A stretch of DNA of 64,000 nucleotides from Cotesia glomerata. Lineage: Eukaryota; Arthropoda; Insecta; Hymenoptera; Braconidae. Under the pieces are notes generated by a model that saw nothing but the letters and a program-made list of their open reading frames with translations, was not told where the DNA came from and searched no databases. The translations under genes were made by a program, and so were the position numbers. Each line of letters begins with the position of its first letter. The first letter of the stretch is position 1. The stretch covers positions 16,468,156 to 16,532,155 of the forward strand of contig NC_058158.1 in assembly GCF_020080835.1 (NCBI RefSeq), read 5' to 3'. This document shows, in pieces, positions 11,471-21,126 of the stretch.

Positions 11471-12767
11471 ATAATAATAATAATAATAATAATAGTTTCT
11501 TTATTTAGCTTTAAGCTACAAATATATACAATATAAAAAATAAAAAATTTATAAAAGATCTTAGATCTTTTATTACAGATCACACTTGCTTCCCGTCTAC
11601 ATTTTAAATTTTTCCTTCTCTTATTTCTTCTCTTAACAATTTTTTAAAATTTACTAAATTTCTTGCATTTTTTGTGTCTATATTTAACCTGTTAAATAAT
11701 GAAAAACCATACACATTTATTGTTTTTTGAGCACTCACAGTTCTTGTTCTTTGTACTAGTAGTCTATTTTTGTATCTTGTATTATAATTATGTTCATTAT
11801 CAACAACAGTTCTATTTAAATATTCTGGTAACAGATTATTTTTCATCTTATATACAAACACACATACATTAAATTTAATTCTTTCTTCCACAGACAGAAA
11901 ACATAGTGTATCTAGCATACATCTAATTGGCGTATATCTATTCACTCTTAATATTATTCTCATCGCTTTATTCTGACATTTTTGTAATTTTTTCACACAT
12001 TCCTCATTAATATTAATCAAAAGAGTTGAACAATAGTCAAAATATGGAGCGATCATCGCTTTGTAAATTAATACTTTTGTGTAATCACTTACATAACTAC
12101 TCAGTCTGTACATCAAATTAATTCTAGTATTAATTTTTTTAATAATATAATATATATGACTATCAAAACATAAGAATTCATCTAGCATTACGCCTAAGTA
12201 TTTAGTTTGACTACATTGCACAATCTTTTCCCCTGTTAAAAACAATTCTAAACTTTTAACATTCCTTTTTCTTCTATCTCTAACTAGCATAAAAACAGTC
12301 TTCTTAACATTTGGTTTAAGTGAATTAACATTAAGCCATACTCCAAGATCATCTAGTGTCTTATTTAAAACATTTTCTATTTCTGTTTCATCCTTAGCAC
12401 TGTAATATAACATCTTATCATCTGCAAATAATTTGCATTGACAGCCATATTTTTTTGCAATATCTACAACATCGTTTATATATAAAATAAAGAGCAAGGG
12501 CCCCAAAATAGACCCTTGCGGCACACCGTGATTAACAGAAATCTTATCAGAGGTAGCCTCACCAAATTTTACCTGTTGAGTTCTATCATTTAAGTAACAT
12601 TTGAACCACTCCAGTGCACTACCACTCACACCATACATTTTTAGCTTTTTTAACAATCTATTTCTATCAATCGTCTCAAATGCTCTTTTAAAATCTATAA
12701 AAACTACTCCTATCATATTGTCTTGATCTATCTCATTTCTCCATTCAATCTATCTCATTTCTCCATT
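11470..12767 (-). mobile_element. 5'-truncated LINE of a different clade inserted in LINE copy A
   Basis: The insert interrupts copy A and has a simple 3' tail of TAT units (plus strand 11469-11493). Its 5' edge shows a duplicated 21-bp segment around 12725-12767. The flanking copy-A sequence resumes with GCTGTCAGATTCCCAAGG at about 12768. Confidence 0.85.
11604..12716 (-). CDS. Reverse transcriptase C-terminal part of a CR1/Jockey-group LINE
   Basis: This 370-codon open frame covers RT motifs from the first catalytic aspartate block (FIDFKRAFETID) through GVPQGSILGPLLF, the active-site box FADD near residue 142 and KYLGVMLDE, plus a thumb-like tail with no cysteine motif. The endonuclease and RT N-terminus are absent, the usual outcome of incomplete target-primed reverse transcription. 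The start shown is just the first methionine after truncation, not a natural start. The long frame without stops suggests it is younger than copy A, which it interrupts. Clade assignment is from overall look only. Confidence 0.85.
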   Translation of the reverse strand: MIGVVFIDFKRAFETIDRNRLLKKLKMYGVSGSALEWFKCYLNDRTQQVKFGEATSDKISVNHGVPQGSILGPLLFILYINDVVDIAKKYGCQCKLFADDKMLYYSAKDETEIENVLNKTLDDLGVWLNVNSLKPNVKKTVFMLVRDRRKRNVKSLELFLTGEKIVQCSQTKYLGVMLDEFLCFDSHIYYIIKKINTRINLMYRLSSYVSDYTKVLIYKAMIAPYFDYCSTLLININEECVKKLQKCQNKAMRIILRVNRYTPIRCMLDTLCFLSVEERIKFNVCVFVYKMKNNLLPEYLNRTVVDNEHNYNTRYKNRLLVQRTRTVSAQKTINVYGFSLFNRLNIDTKNARNLVNFKKLLREEIREGKI

Positions 12768-12905
12768 CTAGCTGTCAGATTCCCAAGGCTGGGTATTCAG
12801 GTGTCTGTATGACTCTGCTATCATTACTAAGTCTAACTCTAGTTCTCTTGCTGTTTGCATAAGCAGATCATGTGCAGCTTCATAATGGTTTAGGTTTAGC
12901 TGCAA

Positions 12906-14121
12906 TATCTTCATGTCTGTTTGTTTGTTATCTTCTGGAGTGCCTCTTTAAATACTGGGCACCTGGATGCGCCGGCATGATGAGCCGAGTTCTCCGCACT
13001 TTGATCCGCGCATAATACACATTTCGCTGGGTTTTTGCATTCAGCAATCTAGTGTCCCTCTTGTCCGCACCTAATACATAGCTTAGACCGATCCACATTG
13101 CTCTTGCACTGGGATCCAAGATGTCCAAAGTGCCAGCACTTGAAACATTGAATTGGTCTCCTCGTAGCTCTGATTCGGCAGTTGGCCCAGCCGATCCGGA
13201 CTTTACCGCTTCCTGCCAATATCATCCGCGCTGCAGCTGCTGCTAGTGACACAACAGCTGTCTGAGTACCTCTGTAGGCCTTACGAATCTTAATTGTCAC
13301 TAGTGGTATCTCGCAGGTTTCTCCGATTACAGTTCGCAAGGCGGCCTGAATATCCTCCTTGGTTGTGGTATCGTCAAGATCTCGGATTTCGAAGTCTTCC
13401 TGTGTTCATTTGCAGATTACCTTCGCGTCTTCTTGGAGAATGCCCGCGATTGTCTTCTGTAAGGCTTGGCCTCGGTCAGTGCTCTTCCTCGAAAGCGTAA
13501 TCAGCAAGCTCCCGGTCCTAGTTTTTTGGATCTTATCCACTGTAGTACGGACCTGTTTGTCAGGGACGTCCTGCTTTATTCGCTTCAGAATCTCAGCATA
13601 CTTTGACGTCTCTGCTGGGCGGATGATCAGTGCGTCCAGCTTGATCCGTTTGCGTGGTTTTTTCAGCTTAGGCTCTGGCCTGGGCTCCTTCGGCGGTTGC
13701 TTCTGGAGCTTTTTTTCTGCTTGCTCTCTCTTAGACTTCCTTGACTGGACTTTTTGCCACTCATTCACCTCCTTTTTTCCGCCGTTCTGTGTTACCGCGT
13801 TTTTCGGAGGACTTGGTTTAAGGTCTTTCTTCTTCTTAGTACGGCTGGTCATTGAGTCTGGGGAATTTCGCTCCTTCCTTTTCCCAGGCCTGATATCAGT
13901 TCCAGTTTCCTCTCCGTCTTCGACAACTGCAGATGTTCGTTGACTTCGACTTGATCTCCTTGTGGATATTTTGCTTGGTTTGGAAAGTCCTGCAGTCCAC
14001 TGACTAGCTTCTCCAGATGTATTAGAGCATCTGTCCTCTTCATCTTTGCACTGAGTAGCAATGCGTCTTGCTGAATATGAGGCCCGTTTTTACTCTTGTT
14101 TGTTTCCTGTGAATTACTCAT
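12906..14121 (-). pseudogene. R1-clade LINE ORF1 (copy A), broken
   Basis: This is the Gag-like RNA-binding protein of the LINE. Pieces in successive frames are 13849-14121 (N-terminus, MSNSQETNKSKNG), 13406-13852 (lysine-rich middle), 13049-13339 and 12928-13128 (the zinc-knuckle region, CFKCWHFGHLGSQC and CIRCGQEGH). It aligns with the intact 457-residue ORF1 of copy B at 35377-36750 but has frameshifts, and part of the N-terminal region is missing. The 5' UTR lies at 14122-14662. Confidence 0.85.
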
Positions 14122-14662
14122 ACTTTTTGATTTACCAGCGCATCGTACGGAGTGGAGTGGGTTGCCATAACTAGGAACGAGTGTACCCTCGGAGATAGTA
14201 CTCCTACCCCAGTTCCCTGAGGCCTAGCCGACACTTAGCCAGTCCCAGAATACACGGACGGACTAGACTCGCTCGGAGCGGTGAAGATTCCGATCTCTAA
14301 CACTCACTGCGTACTTCCTGATCAAGGCCCGAAGTGGCTGGTTCCTGATCCACTGCTGCAACTTACACCTCGGCAGAGCAATCTCACATCAGCCGTGGCC
14401 TGCATCGTCGGAAACTACGATACAGGTTCCGGTCACTCCCAGTGGGTCACAGCAGAGAACGATCGTCTTGCTAGGTCAGTTGGTGTGACCAACCCATTAC
14501 AGGGGAGTTTTGTCCACGGGAGCTTATTTTGTTTGGTTATTTTGCTTGGCTCCTACCCGCTGTACCTCATCAACTAAGAGATTAAGTGTCATCCAAGGAC
14601 AGCGAGCATCCTCCCATCCGCTCGGGGAGACGCGTCCGGTAGCAGTTTCTTCTCAGCCCCGA

Positions 14663-14756
<94 letters not shown>

Positions 14757-14760
14757 GTGT
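14663..14760. repeat. (TG)n microsatellite at the 5' end of LINE copy A
   Basis: About 98 bp of TG with few interruptions. It continues directly into an interspersed-repeat copy (TAAGTGTGTGAACCGCTTATAAC). The periodic TH/CV frames in it are artefacts. Confidence 0.98.
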
Positions 14761-15457
14761 GTGAACCGCTTATAACTTTTAAACGGCTCATCCTATTTCA
14801 TCGCTGTTGGTGCCATTTAAAAGGGCTTGGCCAAACTTAGATTTTGAGTATAATTTGGAACGATTCGGATCAGTCGATTTTAAGAAATCTCAAAAAAACT
14901 GAGAAAATATTAGGAAAACGGTTGACCCTGAAGGCCATCCCTGCAATTTACCGCTACTTTCGTGATTAAGCACTCAAAATTGTACTTATTACGTTTTTGA
15001 GCTCTGCGAGCTCGAAAATTTAATTTTCATGTAGTTTTGAGCTCTTCGAACTCAAAAGTCTGATAGAAGTATAATAAAACACTATTTTTTGAATTTTCAA
15101 ACCGCATTCATTCATTCATTCAAACTTTTGAATGAATAAAGCGATTTTCACGCGGTTCGCGGCATTCGACGCAGTTTTTCAAATTCTATGATATTTTTTT
15201 AAATACAAATCGATCAACCGGAAATTTCGGTGTGATTAAAAAAAAAAACACTTTTTATCAATTTCTTTCTTCAACGATAACTCACGAACGAATCAACCGA
15301 TTTTGACCAGATTGGTGGCGATCGACGTGGTTTTTAGTAGATTTCATAAAAATCTAACTATTGCATTGGTCCTCATGACGGAACTTTTGAAAAATTTTGT
15401 TGTATTTCGACTCAGCTCGTCAAGCGGATTCAGAAAATGCATATGGTTCAAAAGTTT
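14761..15457. repeat. Interspersed CA/GAGCTC-hairpin repeat copy
   Basis: Landmarks are the TCGCTGTTGGTGCCATT block, the GGTTGACCCTGAAGGCCATC terminus at about 14920, and hairpins GAGCTCTGCGAGCTC and GAGCTCTTCGAACTC around 15000-15050. The last 100 bp (TCTAACTATTGCA..TTCAAAAGTTTATATA) recurs at about 62494-62605. Confidence 0.85.
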
Positions 15458-15468
15458 ATATATATATT

Positions 15469-15532
<64 letters not shown>

Positions 15533-15536
<4 letters not shown>

Positions 15537-15891
15537 GGTGCGCCAAGATGTAACTACCGTGGAGAACCTTTGAAAATTGGAATTTTCAATTCCGCTTTTA
15601 ACATGGGCAGTGTTTGGGCATTTACTGAGATATTTCGGGTTGAGAGAATTCATTTGATTATTTATAGGATTTTAACAAGAAATTTAATTGGGCACTTCTG
15701 GCCAAATTTTGAATTTTCACCGGAAATACCCAAACTAAGCTTCTGTTAAAAAATTCTATGAAAATCAAATACATTGTCTCACACCAAAATATATCAGGAA
15801 ATGCCCAAACACAGCCCCTGTGAAAAGCGGAACTAAAAATTCCAATTTTAAAAGGTTCTCCACGGGAGTTACATTTTGGCACACTCTAATA
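15533..15891. mobile_element. MITE with about 115-bp inverted ends in a (TA)n tract
   Basis: The left end (ATGGTGCGCCAAGATGTAAC..GTGGAGAACC) is the imperfect inverted copy of the right end. Both sides are (TA)n, so a TA target site is likely, but the duplication cannot be proven inside the repeat. It has no transposase frame. Confidence 0.8.
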
Positions 15892-16485
15892 TGTATATAT
15901 ATAAATATATATATATCTTAATATATATAAATCTCGTGTCACAATGTTTGTCCTCAATGGACTCCTAAACCACTTAACTGATTACAATAAAATTTGCACA
16001 CCATGTGCAGTTCGATCCAACTTGAGAGATAGGATAGTTTAAATCTCAAATTATAGTCGCAATTTTAATTTATTGCTAATTATTTGTCTGTTATTATTTG
16101 ACAGTCACAATTATCTGTTAACTCCAAATGATTCTAACAGATGTCGATACCTTCCGACTGGGTTGAGTAAGTAACCAATAGATGGCGCTGCTATGGTAAA
16201 TCTACGAACGTGTCATATAAGCTACATTTTAACAGCATAATTACCACGTGTTGTTGACGCTATAAAATTAATTAAATTTATTTTGTAGTGAACGAAATAC
16301 CGTATAATTCAATTATTTCCACTTTTTAAATTTTTGGTGTTAGCATAGCCGGCCACGTGTTACTTAGACTGAAGTGTAAATTGCATTCATATTATAATGA
16401 AGATAATACAGTAAAATTAATCCTGTTTTTTACTTATTTGTGCTTCATTGATCAAAACTTTATAATTTAATTTGAATATATGTAT

Positions 16486-17326
16486 GTAAGTATTATCACA
16501 TAATTATAAAATTTAATTAAAATGTCAATGCAAAAATGATACACAATTTTCTACACTTTTTCAATAGTTGTACAAATATTTTTTTTTATTGTTTTTATTT
16601 AACCTCTATTAAAAAATATTTAGCACTTATTATTTCAATGTTCTATGATAACAAGTTTTTCAGATTTTTTTTCTTATATTTAAACGATTAAATTAGTATT
16701 TCAATTCTTATTGAAATTATTATTTAAACTCTATAATTTAAATATGTACATGTCAGTATTATCACATAATTATAAAAGTTAATTAGAATGATTTTCAATT
16801 TTTTTTTTCTCATATTTAAACGATTAATTTATTATTTTCAGTCAAATGCCACGGAAAAAATCTAACCTCAACAACGCGAGCACCAGAGAGGCACGACGCA
16901 AACGTATTAAAAGAGCCCATCAGTTGGCAGAACAAATTGAATCAAGAAATCCAGCTCAAAGAATCAGGACAGCAGAAGGTCATGCACAAGAATCTCAAGA
17001 ACAGTGTAACGAACGTCTTCAAGAGAATATCATAAGAACAAGAGCAGCAGAAGAACGAGACATAGCCACAGTAGGAACACAGGAACAATAATTTCAATTT
17101 ATACATGTAAGTTATATCACATAGTTTTATAAAAGTTAATTAATATATCAATGAGAAAATGGCACAAAGCTCCCCACACTTTTTCAATAATTGTACAAAA
17201 ATTTTTATATTATTTTTATTTAACCTCCATTGAAAATTATTTTGCACTTATTATTTTAATGTGCTATGATAACATGTTTTTCAGTTCCTCTTTCTAATAT
17301 TTAAACGATTAAATTATTATTTTCAG
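16486..17326 (+). promoter_or_regulatory. Tandemly repeated Helitron 1 leader with splice-like sites
   Basis: The segment with TATCACATAATTATAAAA..TTAATTA occurs near 16494, 16764 and 17125. GTAAGT-type donors lie at 16486 and 17106. Acceptors TTATTTTCAG lie just before both start codons (AG at 16840-16841 and 17325-17326). This looks like a duplicated 5' leader with a 5'-UTR intron. Splicing is inferred from matching positions in Helitrons 2 and 3. Confidence 0.5.
16846..17091 (+). pseudogene. Truncated duplicate of the Helitron protein N-terminus
   Basis: This 81-codon frame starts MPRKKSNLNN and is a near copy of the first 80 or so residues of the frame at 17331 (MPPKKSNLNN). It is highly basic and glutamine/arginine-rich, then stops. 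It arose by tandem duplication of the leader plus N-terminus, with a unit of about 485 bp. No domain is present, so it is unlikely to act alone. Confidence 0.8.
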
Positions 17327-17330
17327 TCAA

Positions 17331-19050
17331 ATGCCACCGAAAAAATCTAACCTCAACAACGCGAGCAGCAAAGGGTCACGACGCAAACGTGTTGAAAGAG
17401 CTCAGCAATTACCAGAACAAATCGAAACAAGAAATGCAGCTCAAAGAATCAGGACTGCAGAAAGTCGTGCACAAGAATCTCAAGAACAGCGTGACAAACG
17501 TCTGCAACAGAATATTACGAGAACAAGAGCGGCACGAGAACGAAACATAGCTACAGTACGAGTACTAGATCGACAAAGGCAACGGATCAGCCGCTCATTA
17601 ACACGTGCATCATTCGTTCGGCTTGCCTTTGAATATGCACCAGATATTAACTACTCAGCGCATTCAAAAATTGCTATCGGTGGAATGGATAAAGTATGTC
17701 AATATTGTCAGGCATTGAAATTTCGGAATGAAGCAGCCGGCATGTGCTGCGCATCAGGAAAAGTTGTGCTGTCACCTCTACCCGCTCCGCCGGAGCCTTT
17801 ATTATCCCTTCTTACTGACAATTCAGATGATTCCAAATTATTTTTGCGTAAGATACGCAAATTTAATTCTTGCTTCCAAATGACGTCATTGGGGGCAACT
17901 AAAATTTGCGATCGTGCATCCGATGGACGTAATTTTGAAACTTCATTCAAAATTCAAGGCCAGGTGTACCATAAAATCGGATTACTGATGCCAATGCCTG
18001 ATAAGTGCACTCTTGAATGCCTCTTGAGTGCACAATGGCACACAAATATTCACTTGAAGCATTAAACAGAACTATGCAAGATTTAAACAGCAATAATAAA
18101 CTTTTCGGTGGTGCTATCTTACTTTTGTCTGGTGACTTCCGGCAGAACTTACCGGTTATACCTCGCTCTACTTTCGCGGATGAGATTAATGCATGTTTGA
18201 AACAATCATTCTTATGGCGAAGTGTTGAAACACTTCTATCGACCATAAATATGCGAGTACAATTGCAAAATGATCCATCAGCACAAATATTTTCCGAACA
18301 ACTACTAGATATGGGAACGGTAAAATAGAACTGCAACCAAATACGCAATGCATTAAACTACCAGACAATTTTTGCACTGTTGTTCAGGATAAAAATGAAT
18401 TGATTTAGAGTATTTTCCCGGATATACAGAATAATTATTTGAATTATGAATGGCTTAGTCAACGGGCGATTTTGGCAGCCAAAAACGTTGATGTTGACGA
18501 AATTAACTTCCAGATACAACAGTTGTTACCAGGCGATCTGATGTCTTTTAAATCAATCGATACTGTTGTTGATGAAAATGAAAGTGTAAATTTTCCGATT
18601 GAATTTTTAAATTCATTAGATATCCCTGGAATTCCACCACATAATCTTCGATTAAAGATTGGTTCCCCTATTATTCTCCTCCGTAATTTGAATCTACCTC
18701 AATTATGTAACGGTACGCGTTTGGTCATCAAAAAGATCACCGGAAACATTCTTGAAGCAACCATTTTGGCTGGGAAGTTTAAAGGAAAAGTGGTCCTGCT
18801 GCCACGTATTCCGATGATACCATCAGATTCTACCATACCCTTCAAAAGGCTACAGTTTCCAATTCGTTTAGCTTTCGCCATGTCTATAAATAAATCTCAA
18901 GGTCAAACAATGTCCATTTGTGGTTTAGATTTGGAAAATCCATGTTTTTCTCATGGGCAACTATATGTTGCGTGTTCACGTGTTGGGAAACCGTCGAATC
19001 TATTTGTGTTAGCTAAAGACAGGTTAACCAAAAACATTGTGCACCGATAA
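17331..19050 (+). pseudogene. Helitron Rep/helicase, large internal deletion (Helitron 1)
   Basis: Helitron proteins normally join an N-terminal zinc region, a HUH rolling-circle nuclease and a Pif1-type helicase. Here the N-terminus (17331 to about 18002) has the basic tail, a CQYCQALKFRNEAAGMCC zinc motif and the FNSCFQMTS block. It then jumps near 18003-18030 straight to the helicase DE-C-TMAHK box (Walker B region). The HUH nuclease and Walker A are gone. The helicase continues in shifting frames: 18017-18328 with LLSGDFRQNLP, then 18439-19050 with PTEFL-like SLDIPGIPPHNL, AFAMSINKSQGQ and HGQLYVACSRVG. A base is lost near 18315, and a TAG stop lies at about 18406. Confidence 0.9.
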
Positions 19051-19593
19051 GTGTTAAATTAAATTGAAATTGAAAGTATTTATAATTCAAAAAAATAGAT
19101 ATTAATGTTTAAAAGTTTAAGACTGTCTGCCTTGCCTACCTCATTCATGAGTTTAAGCGTCACATGTTATTTACTGTATTATACTGTAATATACTTATAT
19201 TTGTTATAAAATTAAATGGAAATAATAAATCTGATAAATTTTTATTTTGTACCTATTGATTTCTGCTTAATATCAAGTGTAAGAACATTTTAATTAATTG
19301 TGTTCAACGTACTTCCCCTTCAAATCTCAATCCAGTGAATTTGTATACCAACATCAACATTTTCGTCTTTGTTCGTAAATAATTTCATTGTACTAAAGGG
19401 TTATAGTAGTAGAATGTCAAATAAGGAGATCACCATATTTTTTTATAAATACCATCTGTGTACTTTGTGTTTTTACAAATACCAGCATAGTGGACTCCGT
19501 GACTGATGTTCTCTTATTGTTCCTCTTAGATTGTTGACTATAATGTAATATAACAAAAACTTTAGCCACAGCAACGCGTGGCCGGGTCAGCTA

Positions 19594-19594
<1 letters not shown>

Positions 19595-19629
<35 letters not shown>

Positions 19630-19976
19630 AGAAATACTTCATCAAATCATACTTATATTCATCAACGCCATCTATACTGAGTTGAGGAGATGAGAGGCGA
19701 TCTGGTTGTTTCCAAATAGTTGATACGCGTCGCTTTGTTACCTCTATGTTATTGTTATTATTAACATCACTTTTTGTTTCGTTTTCAGAGAGCTAACAGC
19801 TCACGTTATATTCTCTTACTGATTATTATATTTTTCATACGTGTTAATTATCTGAAGATGTATTAGATTGTTATTAGAAGATTTAAGATGAAAAAAGCTT
19901 ATGATAAAAGTGTTTATTATTTAATAGTTAGTGTTAAATGAAATATAAAAACTGACATATATATATATAAATATAA

Positions 19977-20053
<77 letters not shown>

Positions 20054-20072
20054 TATCTATGATATATAAAAT
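19595..20072. other. Spacer between Helitrons 1 and 2
   Basis: It holds (TA)n at about 19595-19624, roughly 330 bp of unique-looking sequence with no gene, then (TA)n at about 19957-20046. Nothing else is recognised. Confidence 0.7.
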
Positions 20073-20737
20073 TCTCGTGCCACAGTTTTCGTTGCCATAC
20101 TCCTCCGAAACGGCTTGACCGATTTTGATGAAATTTTTTGTGCTTATCCAGTGTCTATGAGAATCGGCCAAAATCTATTTTTCATCCCCCTGAATGTTAG
20201 GGGTAGTCCACCCCTAAATTTTTTTTTTTATCTTTTAGACAAAATTTTTAATTTCTATTTTTTTATGATACAACATACAAAAATACATACAATCCTCAAT
20301 TTTCACCCTCCTACGATCAACCTTTATTTTTTAATAGCCATTTTAGTAATTTAATCATTTTTCCTGTCCGGTCGAAAACTGGTCAATCGTCATTTAATTA
20401 GTTATTCCCGCCAGATGTCTACAGGTGTCACTTCTGACCCAGTAAACAGCACGGAGTAGGGATAAGAACGAAGCCGGTCTCCTTTCTTTCTCACTCCCTA
20501 CACAGTTGTCGGCCATCATTATTGTTTATGCATCAAGTGTAGTAGTAACGTGTACAATTATTATTTTGCTATCTCAGTGTAACTCTCATATTAACTTTTA
20601 ATCATTCCTATTTTATTAATAATAATTAAATTATCAATTTTGAGTGTATTTTGCACGATAAGTTAATCAAGTGATTTTATAACCTCAAAAGTACTCAACA
20701 CGTGACACGAGCTTCCAATAACAACGAATTTTGTGTT

Positions 20738-21120
20738 GTAAGTATACTTTTTTTATTTATATCGAAAATGTTGTTGATCTTATAAAGAAGTAATTTTAAT
20801 TTAATTTTATTAAAAAAATGTAATTGAACAATTAAGATTTTCATAGTTTCCAAAAAATCAATCATTATGAATCTTTATTTTGAAATGTCAATGGAAATAT
20901 TGGTTGTATGAAAAAATTATAATAGACAATGTTTTCATAAAATTTAATTTTTTATTTTTGTTTGAAAAATTTTTCCATAAAACTTATATTTTTGTTATAA
21001 TTTCATAAATTAAAACTAATCATTTCAAAACTGCGGCAAAAATCCTGGCCCTAATTATACTTTTAACATTTTTCATCATTAAATAATTTCATTAATTCTA
21101 TTTATGTATGTTTTGTACAG
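20738..21120 (+). other. Putative 5'-UTR intron of Helitron 2
   Basis: The donor GTAAGTATAC at 20738 and acceptor TTTTGTACAG ending at 21120 lie six bases upstream of the start codon at 21127. Helitron 3 keeps both sites (25398 and 25911) with a different interior, which supports selection for splicing in their common source. Confidence 0.55.
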
Positions 21121-21126
21121 TGAGCA

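Larger units (their letters stand above)
9529..14662 (-). mobile_element. R1-clade LINE, copy A (defective)
   Basis: The element has a 3' UTR at about 9529-9776 ending in a C-run next to the (AC)n on its sense strand. Decayed ORF2 and ORF1 follow, then a 5' UTR reaching (AC)n at 14663. It aligns along its length with copy B but lacks an ORF2 segment equivalent to B 33738-34568 (junction near 11080). A second gap, equivalent to B 34950-35235, is replaced by an unrelated truncated LINE at 11470-12767. Confidence 0.9.
15932..19594 (+). mobile_element. Helitron 1 (internally deleted, non-autonomous)
   Basis: It starts TCTCGTGTCACAATG after an A and ends GGGTCAGCTAG before a T, the Helitron signature (TC...CTAG inserted between A and T, no target duplication). 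A hairpin GCCAC..GTGGC precedes the CTAG end by a few bases. It encodes a Helitron N-terminal region joined by deletion to the end of the helicase. A second, truncated copy of the 5' region lies in tandem at its front. Confidence 0.93.
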
